This document shows positions 52,004 to 63,927 of a stretch of DNA of 64,000 nucleotides, in pieces (position 1 is the stretch's first letter; every line of letters begins with the position of its first letter). This DNA is from Rhea pennata. Lineage: Eukaryota; Chordata; Aves; Rheiformes; Rheidae. The translations under genes were made by a program, and so were the position numbers. Under the pieces are notes generated by a model. It did not search any database, was not told where the DNA came from, and worked only from the letters and a program-made list of their open reading frames with translations. The stretch spans positions 4,361,501-4,425,500 of the forward strand of contig NC_084671.1 in the NCBI RefSeq assembly GCF_028389875.1, read 5' to 3'.

Positions 52004-52039
<36 letters not shown>
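52004..52039 (+). repeat. Poly(T) tract, T36
   Basis: Uninterrupted T run. On the minus strand it is a poly(A) tail-like run, but I see no retrocopy or clear target duplication beside it. Confidence 0.95.
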
Positions 52040-52044
<5 letters not shown>

Positions 52045-52502
52045 CATACTTATCACTCACTCTGTAGCTTACAGGCACACTACTGAATATGACAAGCACC
52101 TAACACACCATCCTGCAACATACAGTTGTGGTCATTTATGTGGCTTAGGGTATGTATAGGAACAAAGCAAGCAAGAATTTTTCAGCAGGGTTTTATTCCT
52201 TCCTCTTAACATATATGCATCTGACTTGTTATTTTAGATGCTTTTTGGAAGACCAGTCCAGAACTTTTTAAGATGAATCAGTTTGTTTGGTTTTGATCCA
52301 AATCCAGCCAAACTAAATAGAAAGATTTATGGATTTGGATGATGTCCTAGATAGAGAAGCACCTGTAGCTGTTTATAAAAGAAATTTCTCTACTCCTAGG
52401 CTGAATTTACAATGATTATATAACACATTTTCCTGGACCCCAGGTTCTTCTGTGAATAGTTGTGTTTCTTAAAAATAGATATAATGGAGGTAACACTGTG
52501 GC

Positions 52503-52528
52503 TTAGAATGGAAAACGTTCCATTCTAA
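52503..52528. repeat. Hairpin, 11-bp stem and 4-nt loop
   Basis: TTAGAATGGAA and TTCCATTCTAA flank AACG. Confidence 0.9.
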
Positions 52529-55500
52529 AGAAAATTTTTTGCAATATCTTTTTTTGGGAAAAAAAAAAGTGTCTGCAAAGTAGTTTGCAAGACCCTTACG
52601 CCCTTTCACACGATATCAATTTCAGCTTTCAAGGACCACGTTTCAAAGCTGCTATTTTTTTACGCTCTTGGCTGCAGCAAGAAATCAGAAGAAACTATAG
52701 TTTTTAGTCTCACTTGTAGGGGTTGAGAAGGGCTATTTGGAAATGGAAGAAGGTGCTGAACCCTACTGAGACTTTGAAGGAAGAAATCATTTCCGTAAAA
52801 GCTAAGTAAAAGAATAAGTAGCCAGAAAGGGAAGTGACACCTGGCCTTTTACTCCTCCTCTGAAACTGGCTGATCTCCTGTACAACCTCCCTCCTCCCTC
52901 CCATGACCTCTAAAAGCAGAAAACTCGCACACTATTTTAGCTTTTATTGCTCCCTGGGACAAATCTAAAGAGTATCTGAAGTATTGCTTCAGAACTATTA
53001 ATACTATATTTTAAATTCCCGTCAACTTTGGTAAAAATTATCAGTCTTGTTGGTTGTGAGAAAGAATAAATACTCCACTCATATGTATGTGATTGCTGTT
53101 TCCATCTCTTGCTTTCTCTGCCATTGCTTTCTATAGCCCTGCTCCAAAAAAAATCGCCTAAATTCATTGTGTCCTGATGGACTTGATTATAGTAACATTT
53201 TTCTTCATATTTCCCGCCAATGCTGTTGTCAAATCTCTGCTTGTGGTAGGAAGAGTACGAGCCACAAATTTCTACAGCCGTGTAGTCTAGGCCTAACGGA
53301 CAGCCCCGTGTGGGTAACTATTAGGTGACCTTCTGGTGTGTATATATGTGTTATTGCTTCACCAGAAACTGAGCCACCTATATTACACTACTTCATTAAT
53401 TCAGATAAAAATCACAGTATTTGACCAGCAGCTCTGGTAGAGAAAGGATGTCTCTGCGACAAGTTTGAGGCAACACTCCTTAGAACATGTTTTGTATGAA
53501 ATTAGGTGTTTGTCTTACGTTCCCTAAAGGAAAGGCAGAGAAAACAGATGGAAGCAGCCAGGGATGTCTGGGAAAGATGATGGCAGCTTTTAATTTTACA
53601 TCTGCACTGGCATACGATTGTGTAAGATAATTAACTGTAAGCATGAAATGACTGATTTCCTCTTATGCAGCTTCTAGATTTGTGGGGACAGAATCTCACA
53701 AACCCTGTGACTAAGTTGCTAACTACATTTACCCACAGCTGACTTCTCTTGCAGCTGATTGAAAAAAAATTAAACATCCTATTGAGCTACCTTTGAAAAT
53801 GTGATGTTAGGTAACCTCTGCTGTTCCTCATTTCCTCCTTTTTTCCCCTTTGCCATTTCCCTGAAACTAGCCAATCTCTCATGTTGGGAAGTAAATTAAA
53901 GTGTGTACTGAAAGGTTTCCATTCCTCCCGCAAAATTTCTCAGCAAGGCTTCAGATCAGTATGCCAGAATCACCTGGAAAAATGACCCCATTTTTTTGCA
54001 GACCTTTGAAACTCCAATTTCTGCCTTTTGAAGACAAAACAAGGAGTGAGCTGCAGAAAAGCAGCACTGTGCCTACTGAAGAAGAGCGCTCCTAGAAAGA
54101 GGATTACACGTGAGCACTAATTAGACCTTCCAGGGCTTTCTGCAACCATGCGTTTACATGCTGGCAAATGTTATGATTTAGTGAGCGCAATTCCTAATCC
54201 TGGATTACCTCTGAAGTGTATTGCGCTTATATGAGCCCACCCCACACATAACTTGTACGACGTTCATTCATACATTTTCTTCGTTTCACTGTTCTCAGCT
54301 CCTTTCACCCCAAAACTGCTAGCACGTCTCTCAGACATTTTCTTCTCATATCTTTCCATCTGCTTTTGTTTGTCCTTTCTTCTTTCTGTCTTTTCTCGTT
54401 CATCTAGTTCCTGGGCATTTCCCTCCCTTGTTTCTTCTTCACTCACACACTTTCCATCACACATTAAGTAATCCAGGCCTCGTGTTTCCACCCTCAAACC
54501 TGAGGTAGAAATCAGGCGATGCACGCACGGGCATTTTTGTGCCTTTCTGCCTACGTGTCTTCAAACACAGCAAGTTTCCCTTATTTGGTGGATCCTTACT
54601 GCTGGTTTTGATCAGGCAGGCTTTGACAGTATTTTTGAAGTATTTGCTGGCTTTTCTACCTGTGGTTGTCACTGCGGTCACAGAACACAGGCCAGAACTG
54701 GAGAACTGTCCTTGCAATGTAGCTCTGACTCGGGGAGCTGTCGGTGATCGTTTTAGGAACAGTGACGCAGCGAGACAAAGGGATTCAGGTGCTTCAGTCC
54801 CAGTGCAGTAATCTTAAAAAATCTGGATCAAAATAGCTTTCTATAGGAAGCACAAAAGCATACAGCAGATCTAAATCTTTTTTTTTTAATTGAAGTCTGC
54901 TGATTTTAATCACAGTGCTTTTTCTTCTCCCCTCATCAGGAAGAGGCTTTTTGCCTGCTGCTCTATTCCTGACAATCACATCCGATCTTAACCTTTTCCA
55001 TAATGTGTCACCAGTATTATGTTCAAGGCCAACCTTAACATTATAGTTACAGTTTTTAGTTTGATGTCTCGTTCAATTATTCCTACAATATTTGGACATT
55101 TCCTTAATAGAAGCTCTCATCTGATCTTTAAAATATGCGATTTGACTCATCTTTTGTAGAGAACAAAACCTGTACAGACTGAATTGGGTTTGCTGCACAT
55201 ATGGAAAGTAACAAGACATTTTCTTGTGTTTTTGCAACAGTGGCAATGATTTTTAGCCAATCTAAGCATTTTGTATCCTAGGCGTATTTCAGAAAAATGA
55301 CTGAATTAAATATTCCTGGTTTCAGTTTTGAAATTCTGTGGCAGCTTGTCAGCTTGCAAGCCAGAAGCCGAGATGACTGCCAAATGTGAGTCTCTAGTTA
55401 CTGATTTTCCATGATGTACTATTTCCAAATGTATTAGATAGGTAGCTAAAAAGAGATTTCCATTACTGTTTCTTAGTGTAATAATATGTACAGACACTGA

Positions 55501-58500
55501 AAACATGATAAGTCGCTTTTAAGAATCCAGAGTTAAGTGAAGATGGAGAAATAGGTATAGAAAACAACGTTTCCTAAATCGTGGCTATTTTTTGTTCGTG
55601 AACAAAAGGACCTGTGAGGATGAGCACCAGGTCTCAGGGCTGCGGCCCCTGCCTGCGTCTGCCAACCTCAGAAGCAGGGACCCCCACAGTACATTTCTTA
55701 CCACAAAGTGCCTCAGTGGCACGTAGACCTTCCCGGTTTCTGAAGTATTAGCGAGTTAAAAAGGAAGTTGGAGTTTTTTCACTTTTGCTTTTTTTAGTAT
55801 GCTTTTTCCTTTTCATACGTACAAGATATGGGTCCCCAGTTCAGCCTGTTCTCTGGACGCTATATAAGCCTGCTGGTTTTGTTCTTGCTGCTCTTAGCCT
55901 ACTCTCTATAAACATGTGGTGATAAGTTGGTAACAAAAGCACTGAGGTTTATTATATGTGTACTGGTGGAACATCAGGGAAAGGCAATAATAACCAGCCA
56001 AAGTGCTTCCGAGCTTTAGTGGGACCATCAAAGCCTCTCGAATTCCCCTAAAACATAGGAGGAAATATTTCAAAGGCTTTGCTTTATAGAAAAAGCTGCA
56101 AAGATTTGTTTCATCAGTTGTAAAACTGGCAGTGAGACAAGTTTTGCCAGTTTCCTTTTATAGGAAACATTTTTCACAAAGCCTTAAAAATATTATCTTT
56201 GTATGTTCCACTGTGTTCTTATCTGAGTTTTCATCTCATCTGATTTGTCTGTCTCCTTGTCACTTTATTTCACTCATGTCTAAAAAATAGTTACCAAACC
56301 TTATGAATAAAGTAATGCAAAAGGCATAACCTAGCAACTACTGATTTGGGATGCCATATATTTTTTCATGATAAATAAAACGCCATCTTACTAGAGTTAG
56401 CAGAGCATTCTGCTGTTTGTGATTGATAGTACCTGTTAGTGTCACTTGCTTAGTTTCAAAAGCTTTCTGAAGAACATCAAAAGTGAAGCAGAGAAATGAG
56501 TTCTTAAAGTATTTTAAAAGAGAAATCTCTCACCATGGACCTTATTTAAAGTAAGACATACAGACAGGCATTCAGGAGAAAGCCAACGAACACTAACTCA
56601 ATACTGTTAAAATGAACTTAATCTGTATTCACACATAAGCTAACTGAGCCTCATCTCCGCTCTTCCATATGATATTGATATCACACTTTGGTTTCCTGCT
56701 GAATACAGTTTGGCTGATTCTATTTGCCTGTCCAATTTTGATGTTTCTGGAATCTGCTCAAACGATTTTTAGGCTACCATTGAATTGATGTTCAAGGGAC
56801 AATAGTGTCAAACACGAGAATCAGCTGGTTCGGGGTAAAAAGAAGACTTTTAAATCAAAATTAAATCACTATGATTAATTTTTGGAGTCTGCTCTTCCTT
56901 GTAACCCAAATATCTTATTATACTTGATCTGTGCTGGAAGCACCAGTAACAACCCTCTTTCTTCCCTCGCTAACAGCACAGAGATTTTTGAGGGAGTGAT
57001 GACAATGTTCTTTAAGGCTCAAATATATGCAAAGGAGACATCTTGAGAAATTATGCTAATAACGCTAGAAAAGGCTGGGTTTCTTGGTCAGCCTTACTTG
57101 ATACCAAGAGTTTAATCCTTAAAAGCTGCAGTGCTAATGAAGCAGCAGCAGTATTCAGGTGATGGGAAGGAACCGCCACGACGCGTGCGAGTCTTTGCCG
57201 TCCGCACCCTAGAGCTTAGTGGCAGGTTAGTAGAAGTTGCCTTTCCCTGCACGTTAGCAGACATCGGAGCAAGGCCGATGGCACGTTCGCCAGCCAGGAC
57301 CGCTCCTGGGTATCCGCACACTCTCCCTCAATACACTGCATCCGATTTAAAACCATAAGGACACTGGAAGATACAACAGTTGAGCTGTGGGCAGACTTCA
57401 GATAACACAACATCAGAGACCCTGTGAAGTGCCCGATTTTGGAAGGCAAAAGCACTTCAGCCACACTATGAGAAGTTGTAACAGGCTGCACTTGCCTAAG
57501 GTATAAAAGACTGACTATCGCCGCTAGCGATGCTCTTCTACACACTGCGTAAATCACAGCACAGCATCTTGCTCCACAGGTAGCGCGCTCTCGCAGAGTC
57601 TAACCTGGTTTCCCTTGCCAGGATATAATTGTACAATGGAGGATTGGGGCTAACGTACAGCAACTCCCACATCTCAAGTGCCTAAAAAAATTTAAAATGA
57701 CATTAGGACTAGATAAGGATACTCTAAATGATGTTCTTTGTTCAGAACAGAAGTAGAATAACTGAAATAGTTTGCTAAATTATAATAATAAATAATAATT
57801 TGCGCCATTCATTACTTAGATCTGCTCTTGAGGTAGAGCATACGCACAGTTCTGAAGGGAATTGTTGCTGAAGGTGTGTAAAGGGCAGATGAGTTGCCCA
57901 TACTGCCAGGTGAGCACCTACGCTCTGTTTACCAGGATCAAGCTCAGCATTAATTAGTAATAATCCAACAGACTGGTCCTAAACATCACAACTAGAAGTC
58001 TTATGGGCCTGCCAGCCTGTCCTTTTCTCAAGTTATTTCACATCAGCTGCTTGAGCAGACAGGCCGCAAGAGGAATTTCACTCTTTCCACCTCAGACTGC
58101 GTGCAGTGAAGTAACAGCATGGATAGGGTTGTGTATCCAGACGCAAGCCCCACCGCAGGTGGTGCCGGGTAGCCCGTTCCTCTGTGCAGGAGCACGGGTA
58201 GTTACCACGTCCGCGTCTCCATGCAGCCCCTGTGTCAAGATCTGCTCTGAAACCTGTGCCCCATCTGCGCGTGGGCTAAGCGGCAATTTGCACTGTGGCC
58301 CCATTTCCAAAAGAAGTGACCTTCTGAGCAGGACTTCAGCATCCTTCCACATCCATTCATAGCTACCAGGGGTTCCCGAGACACTAAATCCTAGTTTGGG
58401 TAAGTGAATCTGCAGGGAATCTCATGAACAAAAGCTGATGGCCTATTGTCAGAGAAGAATAGTGCTGCAGGGTCTACACAGATGTTAGAGACTACGTAAA

Positions 58501-58513
58501 TATATGGCAGATT

Positions 58514-58540
58514 CCCCCCCCCCCCCCCCCAAAAAAAAAA
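58514..58540 (+). repeat. C17 followed by A10
   Basis: Two adjoining homopolymers. Length is likely to be unreliable in sequencing. Confidence 0.95.
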
Positions 58541-59480
58541 TCACACTATACCCTTGGGTATAGGAAATGAATAAGAGAATAATAGAATAACAGATAGTCT
58601 TTACCCTGATAATTTTTCAGGAAAAAAAAGTCTGTTATCATGGCTATTTATGTTTAGCAAGATTACGAAATAAAACTGGTCCTCTAGGGTATTTAAACTT
58701 TTGGCTTTCACCATCATCATTCTTAATCCCAGTGCTCACATAGGGAGGAAAACTAGAGAGCATTAGGGTTTGAAGAGTGGGCTTGAAGCCTCCTTGCGAA
58801 AAATGCCGAGCCAGGGGCTGCTGCACCAAAGGTGGCACGAAACATGCTGCCCCGTGCAAGGCAGCTGCACCAGTTCACCAGTCTGTCAGGGAGAAAGTCC
58901 CAAGAAAAAAACTCATTTATTTCAGCTTGTGTTGACTCTATATCTTTTTCCCTTTTTCTTTTCTGCAGGCCTCTTTTTCCTGCCTTACGCTGTTGTACTT
59001 ACTTTTACACATTAGAATATTAGGTCAAACGCCCTCACTAAAAAATTGTGCTGTACAATATTTCTGATTTTCATCTTTTTGCCTAATTTTTTGCTCTTGC
59101 TTTGCAAACATCAATGGGAAAGCAATTTTTTCCCCAGATGTTTGTCCTTTGATCATGCCAGAGTTTACTATAAACAGATGCCAAACACAAGGAGGGCTTC
59201 CCCAGTTCTTTATAAATGTTTACTGTGTGCACAAAAGAGCCAGGAAAAAAAAAAAAGAATCTGCAATTTTTTTTTTGAATTATTAACAATGTCTATTATT
59301 TCTCCACTCATTCTACCCTGTGGATAATTTATTACAGAATCTAACAGGGATCTGTGTTCAGTATTATGAGGAAAGCGGCACATAATGGGTTAATACTGAT
59401 CTGCACTTTTAGTGATACTCAAATTGTGTGATTGTATTATCTCCCATAATAGTCACAGTTTGGATATTTGTGGTAGAAGC

Positions 59481-59493
59481 GGGGGGGGGGGGG
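59481..59493 (+). repeat. Poly(G) tract, G13
   Basis: Uninterrupted G run. Confidence 0.95.
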
Positions 59494-59705
59494 TTATTTC
59501 CTATTTGCTGTGGAAACCACTTGAAATTCTATCTGTAGGCTAATCTAATTATAGTGCAAATGATAATCAGACTAGATGACAAGACTGGTGGCTAAAGTCT
59601 TTTATAAACTTAAACCTGAATGTACCTTCTGTTGTCTAATTTTAGCCAGACACAGGGACAGTGTACTCTATTTCCTGCAGCAGGTAATTGGGACACAGGA
59701 AGAAG

Positions 59706-59715
59706 TGTGTGTGTG

Positions 59716-59752
<37 letters not shown>

Positions 59753-59802
59753 ACATATATATATATATATGTACACACACACACACACACACATATATAT
59801 AG
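59706..59802. repeat. Compound GT/AT/AC microsatellite forming a long palindrome
   Basis: The order is (GT)n, (AT)n, (GT)11, AC, (AT)8, GT, (AC)10, (AT)n. The symmetry centre lies between 59762 and 59763. About 78 nt (59724-59801) pair with a single mismatch at 59731/59794. Confidence 0.95.
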
Positions 59803-61800
59803 AGCGTATATATATTTATACTATAAGATACTGGAAACAGGTAGCTCACAAAAATGTAAGTAATGTTCTTCAAAACCTAGTTTGAACCTAACTTTCTCTT
59901 TTCCTACTAATAAATAGTTTTGCATAGTGGAAATATCTACAAATTTTGGATGGTGTTGCACAAATCCTGATTGCCAGTTCCTGTAGGGCAGGTCTGTAAA
60001 ACTACAGCGTAATAATAAGGAGCCTTTGCTCAGCCCACTCTCACCACGGGCCTGGTGACACTAGCTTCAGAGCAGTGTTGTCACATCATATCTTCGCAGT
60101 GCAGGAACGGTGACCACATTTTAGGTGACCTCATCGCACAGCCTTCGCCTTGGGATTCCTTCACGTGCATTTTTGGCATTGATAAACCAACTGCACAGCC
60201 CGTTTCCAAAGCGCACATGGCTGCTGAGTGCTGCTTTCTGCGTCTTTCCCACAGAGCTCATAGAGAGTGAAAAGGGAAGCAAAAGAGCTCTCAGATTAAA
60301 TTTTGCATTACATTTTTACAAGTACAAAACCTGTATTAAAATGTTATGCATTTGAAGAGTTTAATTATCTCTGTAGTCATTCTCTGAGTTTTAAAATGCT
60401 CACCATTTACAATAAACAAAATACATTACAGGCTCTAAGCTATAAAAAGAATAGCACTTGTTAAATTGATTAACGCTTTTATGTATCCAGACAAACAATT
60501 ACACCTTTTGATTAAAAAAAATCTGTTAAAAGAAGGATGCTTGTAAAAATTAACCGTTAGTTCTACAGAAGGAGGTCTATGAAACGCATCTTACCAATCA
60601 ATGGTTATCATTTCCTTTGCTCATAAAATAACACTCTTACACACCTGTTGAAGGAATAAGCCAGTTAGAAGAATATTTTGGTGGGGAAAGGGGGATGCAG
60701 TGCAGCAGGCTTATTAAATAGGGACTATGACAACCCGCGAAGGGTGGTAACACCTGGAGCTGGTAACGCTAAGACAAGCAGGTGGCAACCGGGTCCGTGA
60801 GACACCGCAGGCACATGGGAACTGGACCATCCGCGGCACGTGGCCAAAGCCGAGCTCGTGCTTATGCTGTGCCAGATTCAAATAGTCTTTTCCTTGGGGG
60901 GAATATCAGGTTGAAATAGAGAAGATGTATGATACCTGTCATTAGATCTCCTTTTGGACAAATGTGTTTTTTCCTAGCAAGGAAAGTTCCAAAAATGCAT
61001 TGGTGAGTCAAAGAAGTGTCACAGAAGAGCCCCAGTTTATTGAAACACTTGAAAAAAATGCCCCAGAGTGAAAGACTCAAGAACACAGCCTGCTTTGTTT
61101 AACACACTAAAGCTTAAGCATTATTCGACTAGAATCTGGAACTAGCTCCACGGCGAGCACAAATTTAATAATATTAAAGCTTAAGAAATTGTCCAAGATT
61201 AACAAATTATAGCAGCTGTAAAACTAGAATAGACAAAATTCAGACCAGAAAGAAAACTTGTCTTTTTAACCGGGAGCATAATAAATCTTCAGAACAACCC
61301 ACCAACATTTGGGCTGGATTTTCCATTCCTGGAAACGCTCAAGTCCTATGTTTTGTGTTATGTATAAGGTTGTATGGACTAAATGAGTACAATAGTCTCT
61401 TCTGATTTTTGATCTATTAATCCACCAAGAAAAAATTACTAGGTCCTGTTTCAAAGCTGACTTCAGTCTCTGCAAACCATAACATAACCTTCGATGGATT
61501 TGGTAGCAGGACATTCACAAATCAAAAGAAATTTTGTGGAAGACGGCTCCCCCTTCCTTTGGAGGACTTGAGACTAATTGCACATGACGGTGATAACGAC
61601 TGTGTTTCTTATAGTGATGTAAAACATTTCAATCTGAATCCTTTGTAGAGAGGGAAGCACACAGATGGAGCCGTGCAGAGCTTTGTGCGCCGCACAGCTA
61701 AGGGTTTTCTCACTGCTCTCTTGGGCACTGCCTTAATACACTGGTGCATTCAGCCCATTTCATACATGCAAACGAAATATGCTTATTTGGTCCTTATAGA

Positions 61801-61843
61801 AGAAGATACACAAGAAGATACACAAGAAGATACACAAGAAGAA
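61801..61843 (+). repeat. 12-bp tandem repeat, 3.6 copies
   Basis: The unit AGAAGATACACA is repeated exactly three times at 61801-61836, then a partial copy follows. Confidence 0.95.
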
Positions 61844-62410
61844 TATGTCGGGGCATATTTCATTTAAAGATGAGTCAGATGGATAGGAAAAGTGATTTGT
61901 TATTGACTTCAGGGAAACCCTGGATTAAACTTGTAGCACACTTGGAAACCTAAGGCTGAAAAGCACAGCCTGCAGTCCCAGTTGCTTCATAGCATGAAGA
62001 TAATATACCTTCATATTACACATCTGCATGTTCTGAACACATTACATCTTAAAGCCTGTTGGTTTTTCTCTCTTCTAATGTTGTAAATTTTTCTAGAATT
62101 TGATATATTTTGTTTCTAAAATGTAAAGCACTTACCTTCCTTTGTAACAGCTGCTGCCATGGCAAAAAATGTAGGTGGGTACACAGTATTTTCTTAAGCT
62201 CATCCAATAGAGTGAGCTACACACCAACAGTTTATTTTACTAAGACATTGTTTTTATCAGAGCTAAAGCAGGAATTCTGGCTAGCTGGACAATTAATCCT
62301 TCCTCACAGTTCTCATCAGACTTCAAATCACAGTCAGCATGGGTAAGGTTTCTGTGCCTGCAAAATCGCAAGCAACTGACCAATCAAACACACTTCTACA
62401 GGAAACTTAC

Positions 62411-63927
62411 CCTGTTTTTGCAAAACTTGCCCAGTATCGCAACATGGACCTACTTAAGATTTCTTCAGCCTTGGTGTAATTAGCTCTTCTTTCTAAGGGT
62501 AATCCAAACACAAACTCAATCTCATAACCGTGCATCACTCCCATCCACTCTGGCCAAGGGAGCTTCGAGGATCGATGTTCGAAGAAGTAGAAGAACGCGT
62601 TGTGTCCGAGCTGTGCAAATTTTTTTGCGAATTCCACAGCAGGACATATTATATTGTAATCACCAACTACGTCATCCATGGCATCACGGTAATGTTCTGG
62701 TTTCTGCTCATTTTCCCAGTCTGTGTACTGAAATATGATCGATTCCACTGCAAGCTGGCTTGCTTCTGGGAAGGCATATGTTAAAGCCGTTTGAAATTCT
62801 GTTTTATTGATCAGGCTATCATTATCTTTGCTGAAGCCAGGTACTCCATACACTAGAAAACTTGATCCTTCATCTTTGTTAACGCCAATTAAGATCTGTG
62901 TTTGTTTAAAAAGGCCATTTTCAACCAATGTTTTTGGCATGTCCAAAAGAAAATCACCATCCACAGTTGGACAAAAATATATTTTAAGAAGAGAATCATG
63001 TGTTACAGCAAAAATCTCACTGTCCAATATATCCTGAGGGTCCTTGTCTTGGAGGCAGAGGATTAGCTCTGTCTCATTGCTGGTAGGACAGTGGAGATGC
63101 TTGGCTAAAGCCACAGTTCTGTTCCTGGCTTCTGACGGTGTTATTGCGCCCCAAGGGGCATTTGCAGATCCACTTTGCATGATGGCTCTTGTGAAAAAAG
63201 GATGGCTTTCAGGAGAAAGGACATGGTAGCTGACAGAAGCCGAGCCAGCACTCTCTCCAAAGATAGTCACACTTCTTGGATTGCCTCCAAAAGCTGCTAT
63301 GTTCTCCTGGACCCACTGAAGTGCTAATCTTTGATCAAATAAACCTGCATTTCCAGGAGCAACCTGGTTTCCTGGCAAAGCCAAAAATCCTAATGCGCCA
63401 ACCCTGTAGTTCATGGAAACAACAATGACTCTTTCAACCCTAGCCAGAAACTTGCCATCATAGACAGGCAGGGAAGATGACCCAGTTTCAAAGCCACCTC
63501 CGTATATCCACACCATCACAGTTGCATTCTTAGTTCTGGGTGAGGGAGTCCATACATTAAGGTATAAGCAGTCTTCACTTAGGTTGGTTTTTGGATTCCA
63601 CATCTCCGATCCAGGAAATCCAGGGAAAGCTGTATCTAGAGATTGGTAACAAGAGTTTGCCTGTTTCGTGGCATCCCAGACATCTGACCACTTCTCACGA
63701 GGTTCTGGTTTTTGAAATCTCAGTCTGCCAATAGGTGGTTGTCCGTAAGGAATTCCAAGGAAGGCTGTCACAGTTCCCCCTAGTACCTGCAAGTTCATCC
63801 CCCTTACTCTGCCTTTCTTAGTTGTAATGATGTTCTCTTCAGGCAGTGCCTTCTTGATGAACATATTCAGGAGGAGAAACCACATAAGAAATCTGGTATG
63901 GACACGTGTACCATTTTTCCAAATCAT
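62411..63927 (-). CDS. BCHE: Butyrylcholinesterase, coding exon 2 (signal peptide and catalytic domain, residues 1-505 plus 2 nt)
   Basis: Secreted serine esterase of the alpha/beta-hydrolase fold that hydrolyses acetylcholine, butyrylcholine and other esters in plasma and tissues. The exon starts at 63932, so five untranslated bases precede an ATG with A at -3. A hydrophobic stretch at about residues 13-24 is the signal peptide core; by alignment with human the mature chain starts near Glu30. Visible residues are catalytic Ser226 in FGESAG, Glu353 in NKDEG and His466 in MHGYE; oxyanion Gly144, Gly145 and Ala227; choline-site Trp110; peripheral-site Asp98 and Tyr360; and Trp259, Phe357 and Trp458. 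Disulfide cysteines Cys93-Cys120, Cys280-Cys291 and Cys428 are present. The acyl pocket has Leu314 and Ile316 where acetylcholinesterase has two Phe, so this is BCHE and not ACHE. Sequons lie at Asn115, 134, 269, 284, 369, 374 and 483. The reading frame runs into the intron and stops at TAA inside the GTAAGT donor; the exon ends after GG of codon 506. Confidence 0.98.

Larger units (their letters stand above)
43389..62410 (-). other. BCHE intron 2 (19,022 nt)
   Basis: It runs from donor GTAAGT to an acceptor ending CATCTAG and interrupts codon 506 after its second base. I see no coding exon of another gene on either strand. It holds the tracts and repeats listed separately: a 95-nt pyrimidine tract, T36, an ATTTT pentamer repeat, C17-A10, G13, the GT/AT/AC palindrome and a 12-bp tandem repeat. 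CpG-denser patches occur at about 47.33-47.50, 47.9-48.1, 48.6-48.87, 57.17-57.31 and 60.73-60.87 kb. Open reading frames in these patches follow GC content and resemble no family I know. Confidence 0.9.

Noticed and set aside
52004-52039. Poly(A) tail of a retrocopied gene on the minus strand
   Set aside because: No coding-like sequence, poly(A) signal or convincing target-site duplication beside the tract.
59576-59885. Frames of alternating VCVC/YIYI/THTH residues on both strands
   Set aside because: They are direct translations of the GT/AT/AC microsatellite.
61673-61867. Frame with a repeated EDTQ motif
   Set aside because: The protein repeat is only the 12-bp DNA tandem repeat read in frame; it lies in an intron on the strand opposite to BCHE.
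62407-62410. In-frame TAA that would truncate the esterase at residue 506
   Set aside because: The stop lies inside a consensus GTAAGT donor and the remaining 96 residues are found in phase in two downstream exons.
62411-63927. Acetylcholinesterase or a carboxylesterase instead of BCHE
   Set aside because: The acyl pocket has Leu and Ile instead of two Phe, and exon structure, 602-residue length and tail sequence match BCHE.
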